Origin: Spirogloea muscicola
Lineage: Eukaryota > Streptophyta > Zygnematophyceae > Spirogloeales > Spirogloeaceae
NCBI GenBank assembly: GCA_009602725.1
Contig: WELB01000024.1
Location: 589,420-601,248 of the forward strand
Length of the DNA: 11,829 bases
Reading direction: 5' to 3'
Positions 1-6,342 of the stretch are shown piece after piece (position 1 is the first letter of the stretch; each line of letters starts with the position of its first letter). The position numbers were made by a program, and so were the translations under genes. The notes below the pieces were generated by a model that was given only the letters and a program-made list of their open reading frames with translations, did no database searches and had not been told where the DNA came from.

Positions 1-190
1 TCGGCTACCTTCACAGCGTAGCCGGTCTCAGAAGTAATGGGGCCCTTCGTCCGGAAGCTGTCGGTGAGGACAACGTCCATGAGGAGCCGCTTGCCACCTC
101 CCAGGGGGACGCCGACCAGATCGACACGCCTCGTCCGAGGGACCCCATTGCGGAGGAGGATGGGCATCACCCCAGTGCTCTCCAACGCCA
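1..190 (-). pseudogene. 5'-truncated copy of the RLE retrotransposon (nuclease core only)
   Basis: All 190 bases are identical to 7829-8018, in the same orientation. On the minus strand they encode the nuclease core of the large element's protein: the stretch with MPI, R-R-V-D-L-V-G and L-L-M-D-V-V-L-T-D, ending at Y-A-V-K-V-A. Identity stops abruptly at 190/191, where the intact copy continues toward the knuckle and RT and this one enters unrelated DNA. The copy runs off the left edge of the window toward its own 3' end. Abrupt loss of the 5' part is typical of target-primed reverse transcription. Perfect identity means recent transposition, or else an assembly or segmental duplication. Confidence 0.85.
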
Positions 191-478
191 AGGCCAGCGC
201 AGCTCCCGCCCAGCAAGATCCGGCTGCGGCCACCGCCGGCAATCACCGCGCGACAGCCAGCATCCCCAGCTCCCCCTCGTCGCATTCAAGCCGGGCGGCC
301 CCGCCGCCACAGTTGCTTCGAGAAGCAGTACAAACTTCTGCGGCGGCGCCGGCCCTCGCTGGCCTCGTAGCGACCGGGCACCAGCGCACGCATGCGCCCG
401 TTCTCCCCGGCTGCCACATCCACGATGGCGCAGCGCCTGGCCTAGGAAGACATTCACCCACGGCCGCTGCATCCTCCA

Positions 479-600
479 GAGCGCTGGAGGAGCAAGCACC
501 AAAGAGATATTCTGGGTTTCCACAAGAGGCAATGCTTTCATAGGAGCCACGCAGTAGACGGTGGGCAAAGCGGGGTGGCAAGCTCCAAGAGGCGCTCCAA
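479..600 (-). pseudogene. Possible eroded C-terminal remnant of the element
   Basis: Read on the minus strand, E-R-L-L-E-L-A is followed about 37 codons later by S/L-L-L-Q-R-S. Spacing and residues resemble the W-L-E-L-L-x-x-L-A ... S-L-Q-R-S stretch of the better copies. A stop and at least one other-frame segment lie between them. The match is short and could be chance. Confidence 0.2.
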
Positions 601-712
601 GTAGTACACAAGAAAGCGTTTGCAAGGGGCTTTTGCCGTCAATAGCCTTGTTTCAAAGATGCAGAGGCATAGAGATATATGAGCAGGACGACATGTCGAC
701 AGTGGGCAGAAC

Positions 713-752
713 GAGTAGCAGTGAGTAGCGGCGAGTAGCAGCGAGTAGCAGT
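713..752. repeat. 10-bp minisatellite, four units
   Basis: Four consecutive units of GAGTAGCAGY occur with one internal variant (GAGTAGCGGC). They are followed by a short GCTCGGT duplication. No coding role is seen. Confidence 0.85.
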
Positions 753-850
753 TGCTCGGTGCTCGGTGCGAAGCAATTTTCTGCAGTAGAAGCCCGAGGC
801 AGCAGCTACAGCTCGTCTGATCTGGAAGTGCAGACAAATGCACTCCTCCT

Positions 851-900
851 TTTCCAGCCCCTATCCTCAATGGGCGAGCCCTTCTTCTTTGGACCTGTTC
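851..900 (+). repeat. Element 3'-tail remnant (right half)
   Basis: The segment carries CCAGCCCCTATCCTC, then AATGGGCGAG and CTTCTTCTTTGGAC. It matches the right half of the 3' tails near 6410-6442 and on the minus strand near 3800. The left stem arm GGGCTGG is not present. Just upstream, S-S-S-D-L can be read on the plus strand near 815-830, which may be a worn C-terminus, but that is weak. Confidence 0.6.
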
Positions 901-1344
901 TTACAAACAACTTACTGAAGGATCAGGTCTGAAGGACCTGTATGGGTCCTTTAAAAACGACAGAGTGTCCTAGTCTTGTAAGCATGCCATGGCTACGAGC
1001 ATGTTAAGCTGGAGCTGTTGTCCTCGAGTACTGCACAAAGCTCTTCAGTGAAAGAAGTTGAGATAAGTGCATTGGTAAGCACAAGACAGACTGGTCGTGC
1101 CCGTGGGTCCAGGCGGTCTCTCAACAGCGTGGCGTGGCCAAGCGGAGAGCCGTCTGGATGGGCATGGGTGCTGACTTATTGCATGGCCACCCGCTCCTGC
1201 GCACGGCGGCCACGCAGGGGGGAAGGCTGGGACACAGGAGCAGCGACCTGCGCCCCTGCTGCGCAGGTACGCCGCCCGGCAGGCATAGGTAAGCGGGCGG
1301 CACTTGGGACCACGTTGGCACCATGCCCTTCTAAACCGGCTGCC

Positions 1345-1382
1345 GGTGTTTCCAACCTGCGCTGCTGATCAGGAGTTACTGA
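1345..1382 (+). pseudogene. Last codons of an element remnant
   Basis: With a one-base shift the plus strand reads G-V-S-N-L-R then L-I-R-S-Y-stop (stop 1380-1382). This parallels the S-I-S-D-L-R-L-L-S-R-G-Y end of the remnant at 3918-4001. A stem-loop tail of the family follows about 85 bp downstream, as expected for a real 3' end. The coding match alone would be too short to accept. Confidence 0.5.
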
Positions 1383-1445
1383 GCCAGCCATCCTTGAAAT
1401 ATCCATTTCCTTTTTTCCTGCGTGCTAGCCGCTGCCCGTCTGTTC

Positions 1446-1500
1446 TGGACCCTGTCATTCTCTTGGGGCTGGCCCTTTGCAGCCCTCGCCCCCTTCGAAA
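1446..1500 (+). repeat. Element 3'-UTR stem-loop tail
   Basis: GGACCCTGTCATTCTCTTG precedes GGGCTG-(8 nt)-CAGCCC at 1466-1485. This is the same order as GGACCTTGTCCATTC plus stem-loop elsewhere in the window. It lies where a 3' UTR is expected for the remnant ending at 1382. Confidence 0.6.
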
Positions 1501-1754
1501 AGCTACATCTTCCTTCTTTCAGACGGCTCGGTATGCACCATGCCTTGCTGTCAACTCAGACCAGTGGAAGGCGCAGTCTCCTTTGCGCACTCGCACGCAC
1601 TGCCACATGCTGGCCCACTCTCGCTGGACGGTATAGGTGGAACAGGCGGCCTCTGACTCCGCTGTGAAGGTCATGCCCTAAGAATGATCTAAGTAGGCGC
1701 GCCTACTCGCGATCTGCGGCCTTCCATAGAGCCGATGGAGTGATTGATGACAGT

Positions 1755-2553
1755 CCTAATCTGCGCAGCACTCCTCATGCCTGACGAGGTGTTCTGGACG
1801 GATTGTCGTCCACCTCCTCCTCTGCGTCTCGCCTGCCTCATTTGCGTGGTACACTGCAAGTACGGATAAGGCATGTGTGGCTAGATTGGCTGCGTACATA
1901 CAGGTGAGCGGACCGGCAATGACGACCTACTCAGGCTAAGCATGTTTGACATATTTCAGAAGGCTGGCTACCAAGCTTCCATGGAGAGGACGTCAGGGCT
2001 GACCAACGCTCGTCCCTGCAAACGGTGTATCGACCTCGGCGCCCATCACGCCTGGCGGGGCCCTCGTATAATCACTGAAGTGGGCACAAGGACGTGGTCT
2101 TTCAAGTCATCATGCTTTCTCAGATTGTACATCGTTGCTAGACTTGTATCCATTAGTATTGCTTATGCCATTAGTATTGCTTAAATAAGAAAGGCATCAT
2201 GGACATGGACCAAAGTACAAGTAAGCCAACTCGACGATCCATTTGGCTTAGGACGCGGGCCACGCGGTCGGCAAGGCTGCAGTTGCCAAGGACAAAGGTG
2301 TGCAAATCATCCCACAGGAGACGATTTTGTGGAGCTGATAGTCGACGTTCTCATGCAATTGGAGTCAGTCTCGACCTCCTCCAGCATCTCGCGCAGAAGA
2401 ATATCCCAGTGTCGAGGGTAGCAAGGCTTTGATGCTACCATGTTGCTCTTTCGGGTGTAATGTATGCGCCTCTACATCACGCTCTGGCTATTCCAGGTGT
2501 TCGCTGGGCATCTGCGGGCAGGCCGCGCTTTGGCTGCCGCCACTGAGATTTGA
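1755..2553 (+). pseudogene. Decayed RLE retrotransposon C-terminal half
   Basis: Segments line up in order with the intact protein. L-L-M-P-D-E-V-F-W runs to H-C-K-Y-G (C-x-C knuckle region, about 1780-1868). C-V-H-T-G-E-R-T-G-N-D-D-L-L-R and M-F-D-I-F-Q-K-A-G-Y-Q come next (about 1891-1980). A-G-H-A-V-G-K-A-A-V-A-K-D lies near 2258-2300. After a shift come N-H-P-T-G-D-D-F and L-D-L-L-Q-H-L-A-Q. M-R-L-Y-I-T-L ending G-R-A-L-A-A-A-T-E-I-stop lies at about 2463-2553. Several frameshifts and stops break it, and about 150 bp of other sequence, including an 18-bp tandem duplication, replaces the stretch around the second nuclease aspartate. The T-R-G-Y end is not recognisable. It is clearly non-functional. 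Confidence 0.75.
2150..2185. repeat. 18-bp tandem duplication
   Basis: Two adjacent units of CCATTAGTATTGCTTa(t/a)(g/a) occur. They lie in AT-rich sequence inside the decayed copy 1755-2553, unlike the surrounding GC-rich DNA, so this stretch may be a later insertion. Confidence 0.85.
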
Positions 2554-2570
2554 GTCACGGCAAGTTCTTC

Positions 2571-2620
2571 CTGTGTTCTTTCTGGGCTGGCCTTTCAAAG
2601 CCATCCGTCCCTTCTGGAAG
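2571..2620 (+). repeat. Element 3'-UTR tail remnant
   Basis: CTGTGTTCTTTCTGGGCTGG is followed by CCTTTCAAAGCC. This matches the tail motif TTGTCCATTCTTTGGGCTGG-CCTTTCCCAGCC with a decayed right arm. It lies 20-50 bp past the end of the remnant 1755-2553 and is probably that remnant's 3' UTR. Confidence 0.55.
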
Positions 2621-2644
2621 ATGTTCAACATTCCCGACGGCAAG

Positions 2645-2828
2645 GGACCTCTGCAGGGAGATTGCCAGGCGCATCCTGAATACTTGAGCAAGCGACCCGG
2701 CGGCATAGAAGCCGGGCTACTCGCTCTGCTGGCCTTGGCGGCGGGACAAAGCACGCCTCAATCACCCCGCGGGCGACGAGATTATTCCCCGCGCGGTGAT
2801 CGGCGTACTCTCTCTCCTTGGCTCTCAC
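2645..2828 (-). pseudogene. Decayed nuclease and C-terminal fragment
   Basis: The minus strand reads R-A-K-E-R-E-Y-A-D-H-R-A-G-N-N, matching the K-E-x-K-Y-A-D-H-P stretch that follows the nuclease core in the copies at 4290-5207 and 5546-6238. In another frame it then reads G-F-Y-A-A-G-S-L-A-Q-V-F-R-M-R-L-A-I-S-L-Q-R-S-L-A. Its 5' side abuts the plus-strand remnant that starts near 2805, head to head. No T-R-G-Y terminus is visible before 2645. Confidence 0.7.
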
Positions 2829-3448
2829 GACTGACTCAGAGATATGTTTGGATTTGTGCGCGAGGCGGGCATTATCCAGCGAGGGAGGTGTCCGGCATCA
2901 TGTCCATCTCCACAAGGCGCGGCAAATCATACGTGCGGCGTCTGGAGGTGGTCGCCACCCGCCCGGGGCGGTGGGGCTCGCCTGCTCCTGGACGTGGTCC
3001 TCATTGACGCATACAAGGCTGGAGAACCCACATCAACCGTGCCTGGCTGGGCAAAGTCCAGTGCGGAGCGCAACAAGGAGAGGCGTTACAAGGACCACCT
3101 ACGCGGAGACCACTTCTAGCCGTGTGCTATGGTTATTCACGGTGGCTATGGCATGCATGGTCTTCCCTCATCCAGCATCTGGCCCGACAAGTAGACGTGC
3201 GTCGTCGAAGGGGGGGCAGCTTGGCCACGCTAGCATTCCGCAGACATTAGTTGCATGTTATGAAATGCGGCTTTTTCTTACTTTGAAGCGCTCGCAGGCT
3301 CTGGCCTCATCAGCGTGCTGGGCGCGCTCTAAGTCAAGCCACCTGCTTTCATGACGGCGCTCCGGCCCCCCAAGTTAGCCTGTCGGATTTGTATGTGCTC
3401 ACCCGTGGTTACCAACGTCACACTGTTACTTTAGCCACCCTAGCATAG
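2805..3448 (+). pseudogene. Decayed RLE nuclease and C-terminus, same lineage as the intact element
   Basis: Order on the plus strand: G-S-H-D-stop-L-R-D-M-F-G-F-V-R-E-A-G, a shift to R-E-V-S-G-I-M-S-I, then G-G-A-R-L-L-L-D-V-V-L-I-D-A-Y and E-R-R-Y-K-D-H-L-R-G-D. After a stop come I-H-G-G-Y-G, V-A-C-Y-E-M-R-L and G-A-P-A-P-Q-V-S-L-S-D-L-Y-V-L-T-R-G-Y. The normal stop is lost (TAC is followed by CAA) and the frame runs on to TAG at 3446-3448. Y-K-D-H and I-H-G-x-Y-G resemble the intact copy rather than the Y-A-D-H/H-G-A-L-G lineage. It has at least two frameshifts and two internal stops, so it is inactive. The end closely matches the fragment at 7065-7226. Confidence 0.8.
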
Positions 3449-3514
3449 GGCTTCTGAGGATGCAGCCTTGCTTTTTGTTCCAGTAGTTCTGCCGGAACAA
3501 TGGATATTGGCTTG

Positions 3515-3566
3515 CATTGGCCTCCCTTACATCTCATGCGCACCGCGCGCCTTCTCTTGCTCTCTT
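3515..3566 (+). repeat. Conserved 3'-UTR end block, variant without stem-loop
   Basis: ATTGGCCTCCCTTACATC, TCATGCGCACCGCGCGCC and TTCTCTTGCTCTCTTGG recur on the minus strand at 6912-6960 with about five differences in 43 bases. Both blocks lie roughly 100-135 bp after the stops of two same-lineage remnants (3448 and 7065). The pyrimidine ending resembles the CTTTCTTCTTT terminus of the other tails, so this is probably where these copies end. Confidence 0.6.
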
Positions 3567-3588
3567 GGCGCCCGCTTGGCGGACTGCG

Positions 3589-3787
3589 TAGCCTGCCTCC
3601 TCCGACGAGCGTCTTTCTTGCCTGTTTGCAGAGAGCTCAGGCTCATGCTTTGCACCAGGAGCTGGTCGAGCCTTGGCTGGTCCTTCACAACCAGGTGGTG
3701 GAGGTCCTTCCGCCGCACGATAATCGAGGGCGCGCCCGGATTCTCTCCGCCTCCTCCCCCGGGGCGGCGGCATGGTTATCCGCGCAG
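3589..3787 (+). pseudogene. Composite of two element fragments
   Basis: The first part reads F-L-A-C-L-Q-R-A-Q-A-H-A-L-H-Q (about 3615-3660), the C-terminal stretch also seen at 5300-5370 and 11720-11780. From about 3700 the same strand reads N-R-G-R-A-R-I-L-S-A-S-S-P-G-A-A-A-W-L, which in the intact protein lies some 230 residues before that stretch. The order is therefore reversed relative to one element, which implies a second truncated copy joined behind the first. The second piece is cut at 3787 by the minus-strand tail that follows. Confidence 0.65.
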
Positions 3788-4001
3788 AAAGAAAGAAAGT
3801 GCTCGCCCATTGAGAATAGGGGCTGGAACAACCAGCCCGAAAAAGAATGAACAGAGTACGAGAAGGGGGCCAGGGGAAGCGCTAAGAAACAGAAACAAAG
3901 CAGCTACGAGACACTCGGTAACCCCTGCTAAGCAGCCGCAGATCAGAGATGCTGGGCTCCTGGAAGTGGGTCCCCTGGCCAGAGCCAGAGGCAGCAGCGA
4001 A
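3788..4001 (-). pseudogene. Element 3' end: last 28 codons, 3' UTR and stem-loop
   Basis: The minus strand from 4001 reads F-A-A-A-S-G-S-G ... P-S-I-S-D-L-R-L-L-S-R-G-Y (Y at 3918-3920). The usual stop is lost and the frame continues to a TAG at 3882-3884. A perfect 7-bp stem GGGCTGG-AACAA-CCAGCCC lies at 3820-3838, followed on the minus strand by CTCAATGGGCGAGCAC and a CTTTCTTTCTTT end at about 3788. Coding homology begins exactly at the A-A-A-S-G-S codons, as in the orphan ends at 6447 and 7370. Upstream sequence (4002-4075) is not recognised. Confidence 0.75.
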
Positions 4002-4091
4002 ATTCCGTGTATTTGAAACAATCGAAGGCCAGTATGGCCAAGTACAAAGGTAAGCACATCTTATGACGTAGCAGCTAGCATCTAGCAGCTA

Positions 4092-4150
4092 CTGGAGCTG
4101 CTAGTGGAGTGAGGCAGCAGCAGTGCCAGGAGGAATGGAGGGGTGGGGGG
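4092..4150. repeat. Imperfect direct repeat, first copy
   Basis: CTGGAGCTGCTAG, then GTGAGGCAGCA, AGGAGGAATGG and GGGGTGGGG recur in the same order at 4253-4313, about 161 bp away. On the minus strand both encode H-P/S-S ... C-C-L-T-P-L-A-A-P. The interval holds an element tail, so a local duplication linked to an insertion is possible. Confidence 0.75.
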
Positions 4151-4206
4151 GGGAAGAAAGAAGGCTCGCCCATAAAGAAAGAGGGGCTGGCAAAGGGAAG
4201 AGGGCT
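4141..4206 (-). repeat. Element 3'-tail remnant
   Basis: On the minus strand, CCCTTTGCCAGCCCC precedes TCTTTCTTTATGGGCGAGCC and TTCTTTCTTCC. This is the right half of the family tail. The left stem arm is decayed. It lies on the 3' side of the remnant 4290-5207 and may be its 3' UTR. Confidence 0.55.
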
Positions 4207-4252
4207 GTGAAAGGGGGACTGTGCCACGATTGGGGCCTTGACATCCTGTCCT

Positions 4253-4313
4253 GCTGGAGCTGCTAGAGGAGGAGTGAGGCAGCATCCATAGCAGGAGGGA
4301 TGGGGGGGTGGGG
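4253..4313. repeat. Imperfect direct repeat, second copy
   Basis: This is the partner of 4092-4150. It adds GAG after GCTAGAG and has CATCCATAG where the first copy has CAGCAGTG. It sits where the last codons of the remnant 4290-5207 should be, so it replaces that copy's C-terminal end. Confidence 0.75.
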
Positions 4314-5207
4314 AAGGATGGCCGGAAGCGCTGATGAGGGCCTTGTCGACCTGGCCTGGCAAGCAGCGAGGGCTCTGCCGGCACGCCCGGGCCATGGACC
4401 TCTGCAGCGAGACGGCCAGGCGCATTCGATACACTTGCGCCAGCGACCCGGCTGCAGGGAAGTCAACCGGCTCTCCATGGAAGCGCCGGGCGATGGTGTG
4501 GCGGGCGAGCTGGGTGAGCAGCTCGAGCCACCGAGCGCCCAGCGCCCCATGTGTGTCGATGGCCAACGGGAAGAACTCGTCTTCCCGCGGATGATCCGCG
4601 TACTTCAGCTCTTTGGCCCGAGCAGCGCAGGCGACCGCATACCCAGCTGTGGTGGCACAGTTAGCTGGGTGTGAGCGGTCATAGGCATCAGTAGTCACCA
4701 CGTCCAGGAGAAGACGTGGCCCGCCGGCCTGTCGGGTGGCCACCAGGTCTACACGCCTGGCGTGGAGACCGTCGGCCTTGTGCTGGATTGGCATGATTCC
4801 GGAGTGCTCTGCTGCCACGGAGAAACCAGCCTCCAACAGGATGCCATGCATTACGTCGCGGAGGCGGTCGTGGGCCGCTGTCCGCTCTCAGCCGTGGGAA
4901 CAGCACAGAACATGAGCAGCCAGCTCTCCAGGCTCGGTCCCGCGCTCGCCACACTCACATTGACGCACACCCTGGAGACATGGCGGCAGCAGGCCCAGGA
5001 GCCGGTTGACGGCACTGCGGAATACCTCGTCCGGGAGGGTGAGGGCGTCGTTGAGGGGGAGGGCCTGGAGCCACGCCGCAGCCCCCGGGGAAGAGGCCGA
5101 GTGGAGTCTCGCGCGCCCGCGCAAGTCGGCCTCGGGGAGCTGCAGCACGGCGGTGGTGTAGGCGGCCTTGTCGACCACTGCCGCGATGCGCGCCAACTCT
5201 ACGCGGC
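4290..5207 (-). pseudogene. RLE retrotransposon C-terminal third, one nonsense codon
   Basis: This is the best-preserved relative. The minus-strand frame reads A-A-V-V-D-K-A-A-Y-T-T-A, R-G-R-A-R-L-H-S-A-S-S-P-G-A-A-A-W-L and P-D-E-V-F-R-S-A. Then come the knuckle R-Q-C-E-C-G ... A-A-H-V-L-C-C, H-D-R-L-R-D-V-M-H-G-I-L-L-E-A-G-F, the nuclease R-R-V-D-L-V-A ... L-L-L-D-V-V-T-T-D, and K-Y-A-D-H-P ... H-G-A-L-G-A-R-W-L-E-L-L to Y-R-M-R-L-A-V-S-L-Q-R-S. The only break before the extreme C-terminus is TGA at 4888-4890, in frame, where the intact copy has Ser. The frame drifts after S-L-Q-R-S and the last 30 codons are replaced by the local repeat. RT is absent (5' truncation near 5207). It belongs to a different lineage from the intact copy (Y-A-D-H, H-G-A-L-G). 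Confidence 0.85.
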
Positions 5208-5463
5208 GATCACAGTACCAGACAAGGTTTTCAGGACGGCCCACCGGCTCCTGGGACACCTCCCTCCCTTCACATGGGCATGCCGGCAGCCTACTTGTCA
5301 TTCTTTGCGTCGTCGAGTGTCAGCTTGTCTGCAGCGAGCTCAGGCTCATGCGTTACATCAGAAAGCTGGTCGAGCGGTAGGTGGTAGCTCAAGAGCTTGT
5401 CGATTGCCGTCCGGAATTCGAGCATCAATTAGCGACCTCTATGTGCTGACTCGTGGTTACTGA
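5208..5463 (+). pseudogene. Truncated element with intact stop, third lineage
   Basis: The plus strand reads I-T-V-P-D-K-V-F-R-T-A-H-R-L-L-G-H-L-P-P (about 5208-5270), the region before the knuckle. It then jumps past the nuclease to L-R-R-R-V-S-A-C-L-Q-R-A-Q-A-H-A-L-H-Q-K-A-G-R-A ... I-S-D-L-Y-V-L-T-R-G-Y and a stop at 5461-5463. Compared with 11682-11829 it has one extra base near 5300, which shifts the frame. An internal deletion has therefore removed the knuckle and nuclease. Its 5' end abuts the minus-strand remnant at about 5207, head to head. Confidence 0.75.
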
Positions 5464-5545
5464 GCGGGTCAGCTTAGCAGCAGGTGACGTACATTTGTCA
5501 ATATGCTTGCTTATGTACCCCCCCATGTCGTAATACACACGCATT
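5464..5545. other. Spacer between tandem plus-strand remnants
   Basis: These 82 bases separate the stop at 5461-5463 from the next plus-strand copy. A run of seven C (5519-5525) occurs, but no stem-loop tail of the family is visible. Confidence 0.4.
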
Positions 5546-6238
5546 CCTGCCTCGTCGGGGTCCAACAGTGCCAGTACGGCCCGCTAGGATGCCCAGGCGG
5601 GCGCTGGCTGCCCACGTGCTCCACTGCGCGCACGGGGCCAAACGGACTGGTTCACACGACCTCCTGCGAGACGTCATGCAGGGTGTGTTTTTGGAGGCCG
5701 GCTATAAGGTGGCAGTGGAGAACACGACAACCATGCCCATCCAGCGGGGCGCCGACGGACAGCTTCACACCTGCCGCGCTGACCTAGTTGCCATCCCGCC
5801 CGGAGGGGTCCCCTAACATCGCAGATGTGATTACTGCAGATTGTGTCGACTCCGCCAACCCCGCAAAGTTGGCGATGCTCGCTGGGCACGCGGTCGCTTT
5901 GGCGGCTTGGAGTAAGGAGCGCAAGTATGCGGACCACCCTCCCGGCAATGTCTTCGCAGCCCTCGCCATTGACGTTCACGGGGCCTTAGGCAGTCACCAG
6001 TCAATCAAGCCGCGCTTTCTTCTTTGGCAGTGGCTGGTTTGATCTCCTCCAGCGGCTTGCCCGGCAGGCCATCGAGCGACGGGGTTCGCCAGGCTTCAAT
6101 GCTGCGGGCTTCCTCGCTCGGGTATTTCGAATGAGGCTGGCGGTCTCGCTCCAGCGCTCTTTGGGCGACGCATTTCCGCCGACTAGCTACTCAGACTTGC
6201 ATCTCCTGACTAGAGGTTACTTAGCGTTCCCTGGCTGA
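5546..6238 (+). pseudogene. Frameshifted RLE nuclease and C-terminus with a 31-bp insertion
   Basis: Segments in order: C-L-V-G-V-Q-Q-C-Q-Y-G (knuckle), a shift, then A-L-A-A-H-V-L-H-C-A-H-G-A-K-R-T-G-S-H-D-L-L-R-D-V-M-Q-G-V-F-L-E-A-G-Y-K-V. R-A-D-L-V-A-I-P-P-G-G-V-P follows and ends at a stop near 5815. After a further shift the frame reads A-D-V-I-T-A-D (second nuclease acid), A-G-H-A-V, K-E-R-K-Y-A-D-H-P-P-G-N and A-I-D-V-H-G-A-L-G-S. A 31-bp insertion with a 6-bp flanking repeat interrupts here. Then come W-F-D-L-L-Q-R-L-A-R-Q, F-R-M-R-L-A-V-S-L-Q-R-S and S-Y-S-D-L-H-L-L-T-R-G-Y. The normal stop is changed (TAC-TTA) and the frame closes at 6236-6238. It belongs to the Y-A-D-H lineage, like 4290-5207, and is non-functional. 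Confidence 0.85.
5989..6031 (+). mobile_element. 31-bp tail-only insertion flanked by GGCAGT
   Basis: The coding sequence ...H-G-A-L-G-S / W-F-D-L-L is interrupted at 5995-6025 by CACCAGTCAATCAAGCCG followed by CGCTTTCTTCTTT. GGCAGT lies on both sides (5989-5994 and 6026-6031). The inserted bases match the last part of the family tails at 6313-6342 and 6633-6655. Together with one copy of GGCAGT the added length is 37, which breaks the frame. This is what an extremely 5'-truncated retrotransposition product with a 6-bp target duplication would look like. Confidence 0.7.
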
Positions 6239-6342
6239 TGTCTTAGTCCTAGTCCTTCGTACTCCGGCTCCTTCAGACCTTGTCCATTCCTTTGGGCTGG
6301 CCTTTCCCAGCCACCAGTCAATGTGGCCGCGCTTCCCTCTTT
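6239..6342 (+). promoter_or_regulatory. 3' UTR with stem-loop and terminal tail
   Basis: Downstream of the T-R-G-Y codons at 6218-6220 come ACCTTGTCCATTCC, the 6-bp stem GGCTGG-CCTTTC-CCAGCC (6295-6312), then ACCAGTCAATGTGGCCGCG and CTTCCCTCTTT to 6342. The same order occurs at 6598-6655. Directly after 6342 another copy's coding sequence begins, so 6342 is probably the element's 3' terminus. By analogy with R2-type LINEs, the structure may be what the reverse transcriptase recognises. That role is inference. Confidence 0.65.

Larger units (their letters stand above)
191..1344. other. Mostly unexplained interval between element remnants
   Basis: I recognise no host gene here. Open frames on both strands lack family motifs and look like chance frames in GC-rich DNA. 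It holds a 10-bp minisatellite (713-752), an element 3'-tail remnant (851-900) and a possible eroded C-terminal remnant on the minus strand (479-600). The first bases after 190 form the 5' junction of the truncated copy. Nothing is recognised at 901-1344. Confidence 0.5.

Noticed and set aside
37-543. Plus-strand open frame of 168 codons
   Set aside because: Its first part is antisense to the nuclease fragment at 1-190 and the rest shows no family features.
1018-1344. Possible host coding segment
   Set aside because: Frames on both strands are open but show no family motif or codon pattern separating them from chance in GC-rich DNA.
1692-1707. 16-bp perfect palindrome AGTAGGCGCGCCTACT
   Set aside because: It is real, but isolated and not repeated elsewhere in the window. 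I see no associated gene or operator context.
5205-5463. Twin-priming inversion joining the minus copy 4290-5207 and the plus copy 5208-5463
   Set aside because: Both contain the same C-terminal region and belong to different lineages, so they are separate insertions.
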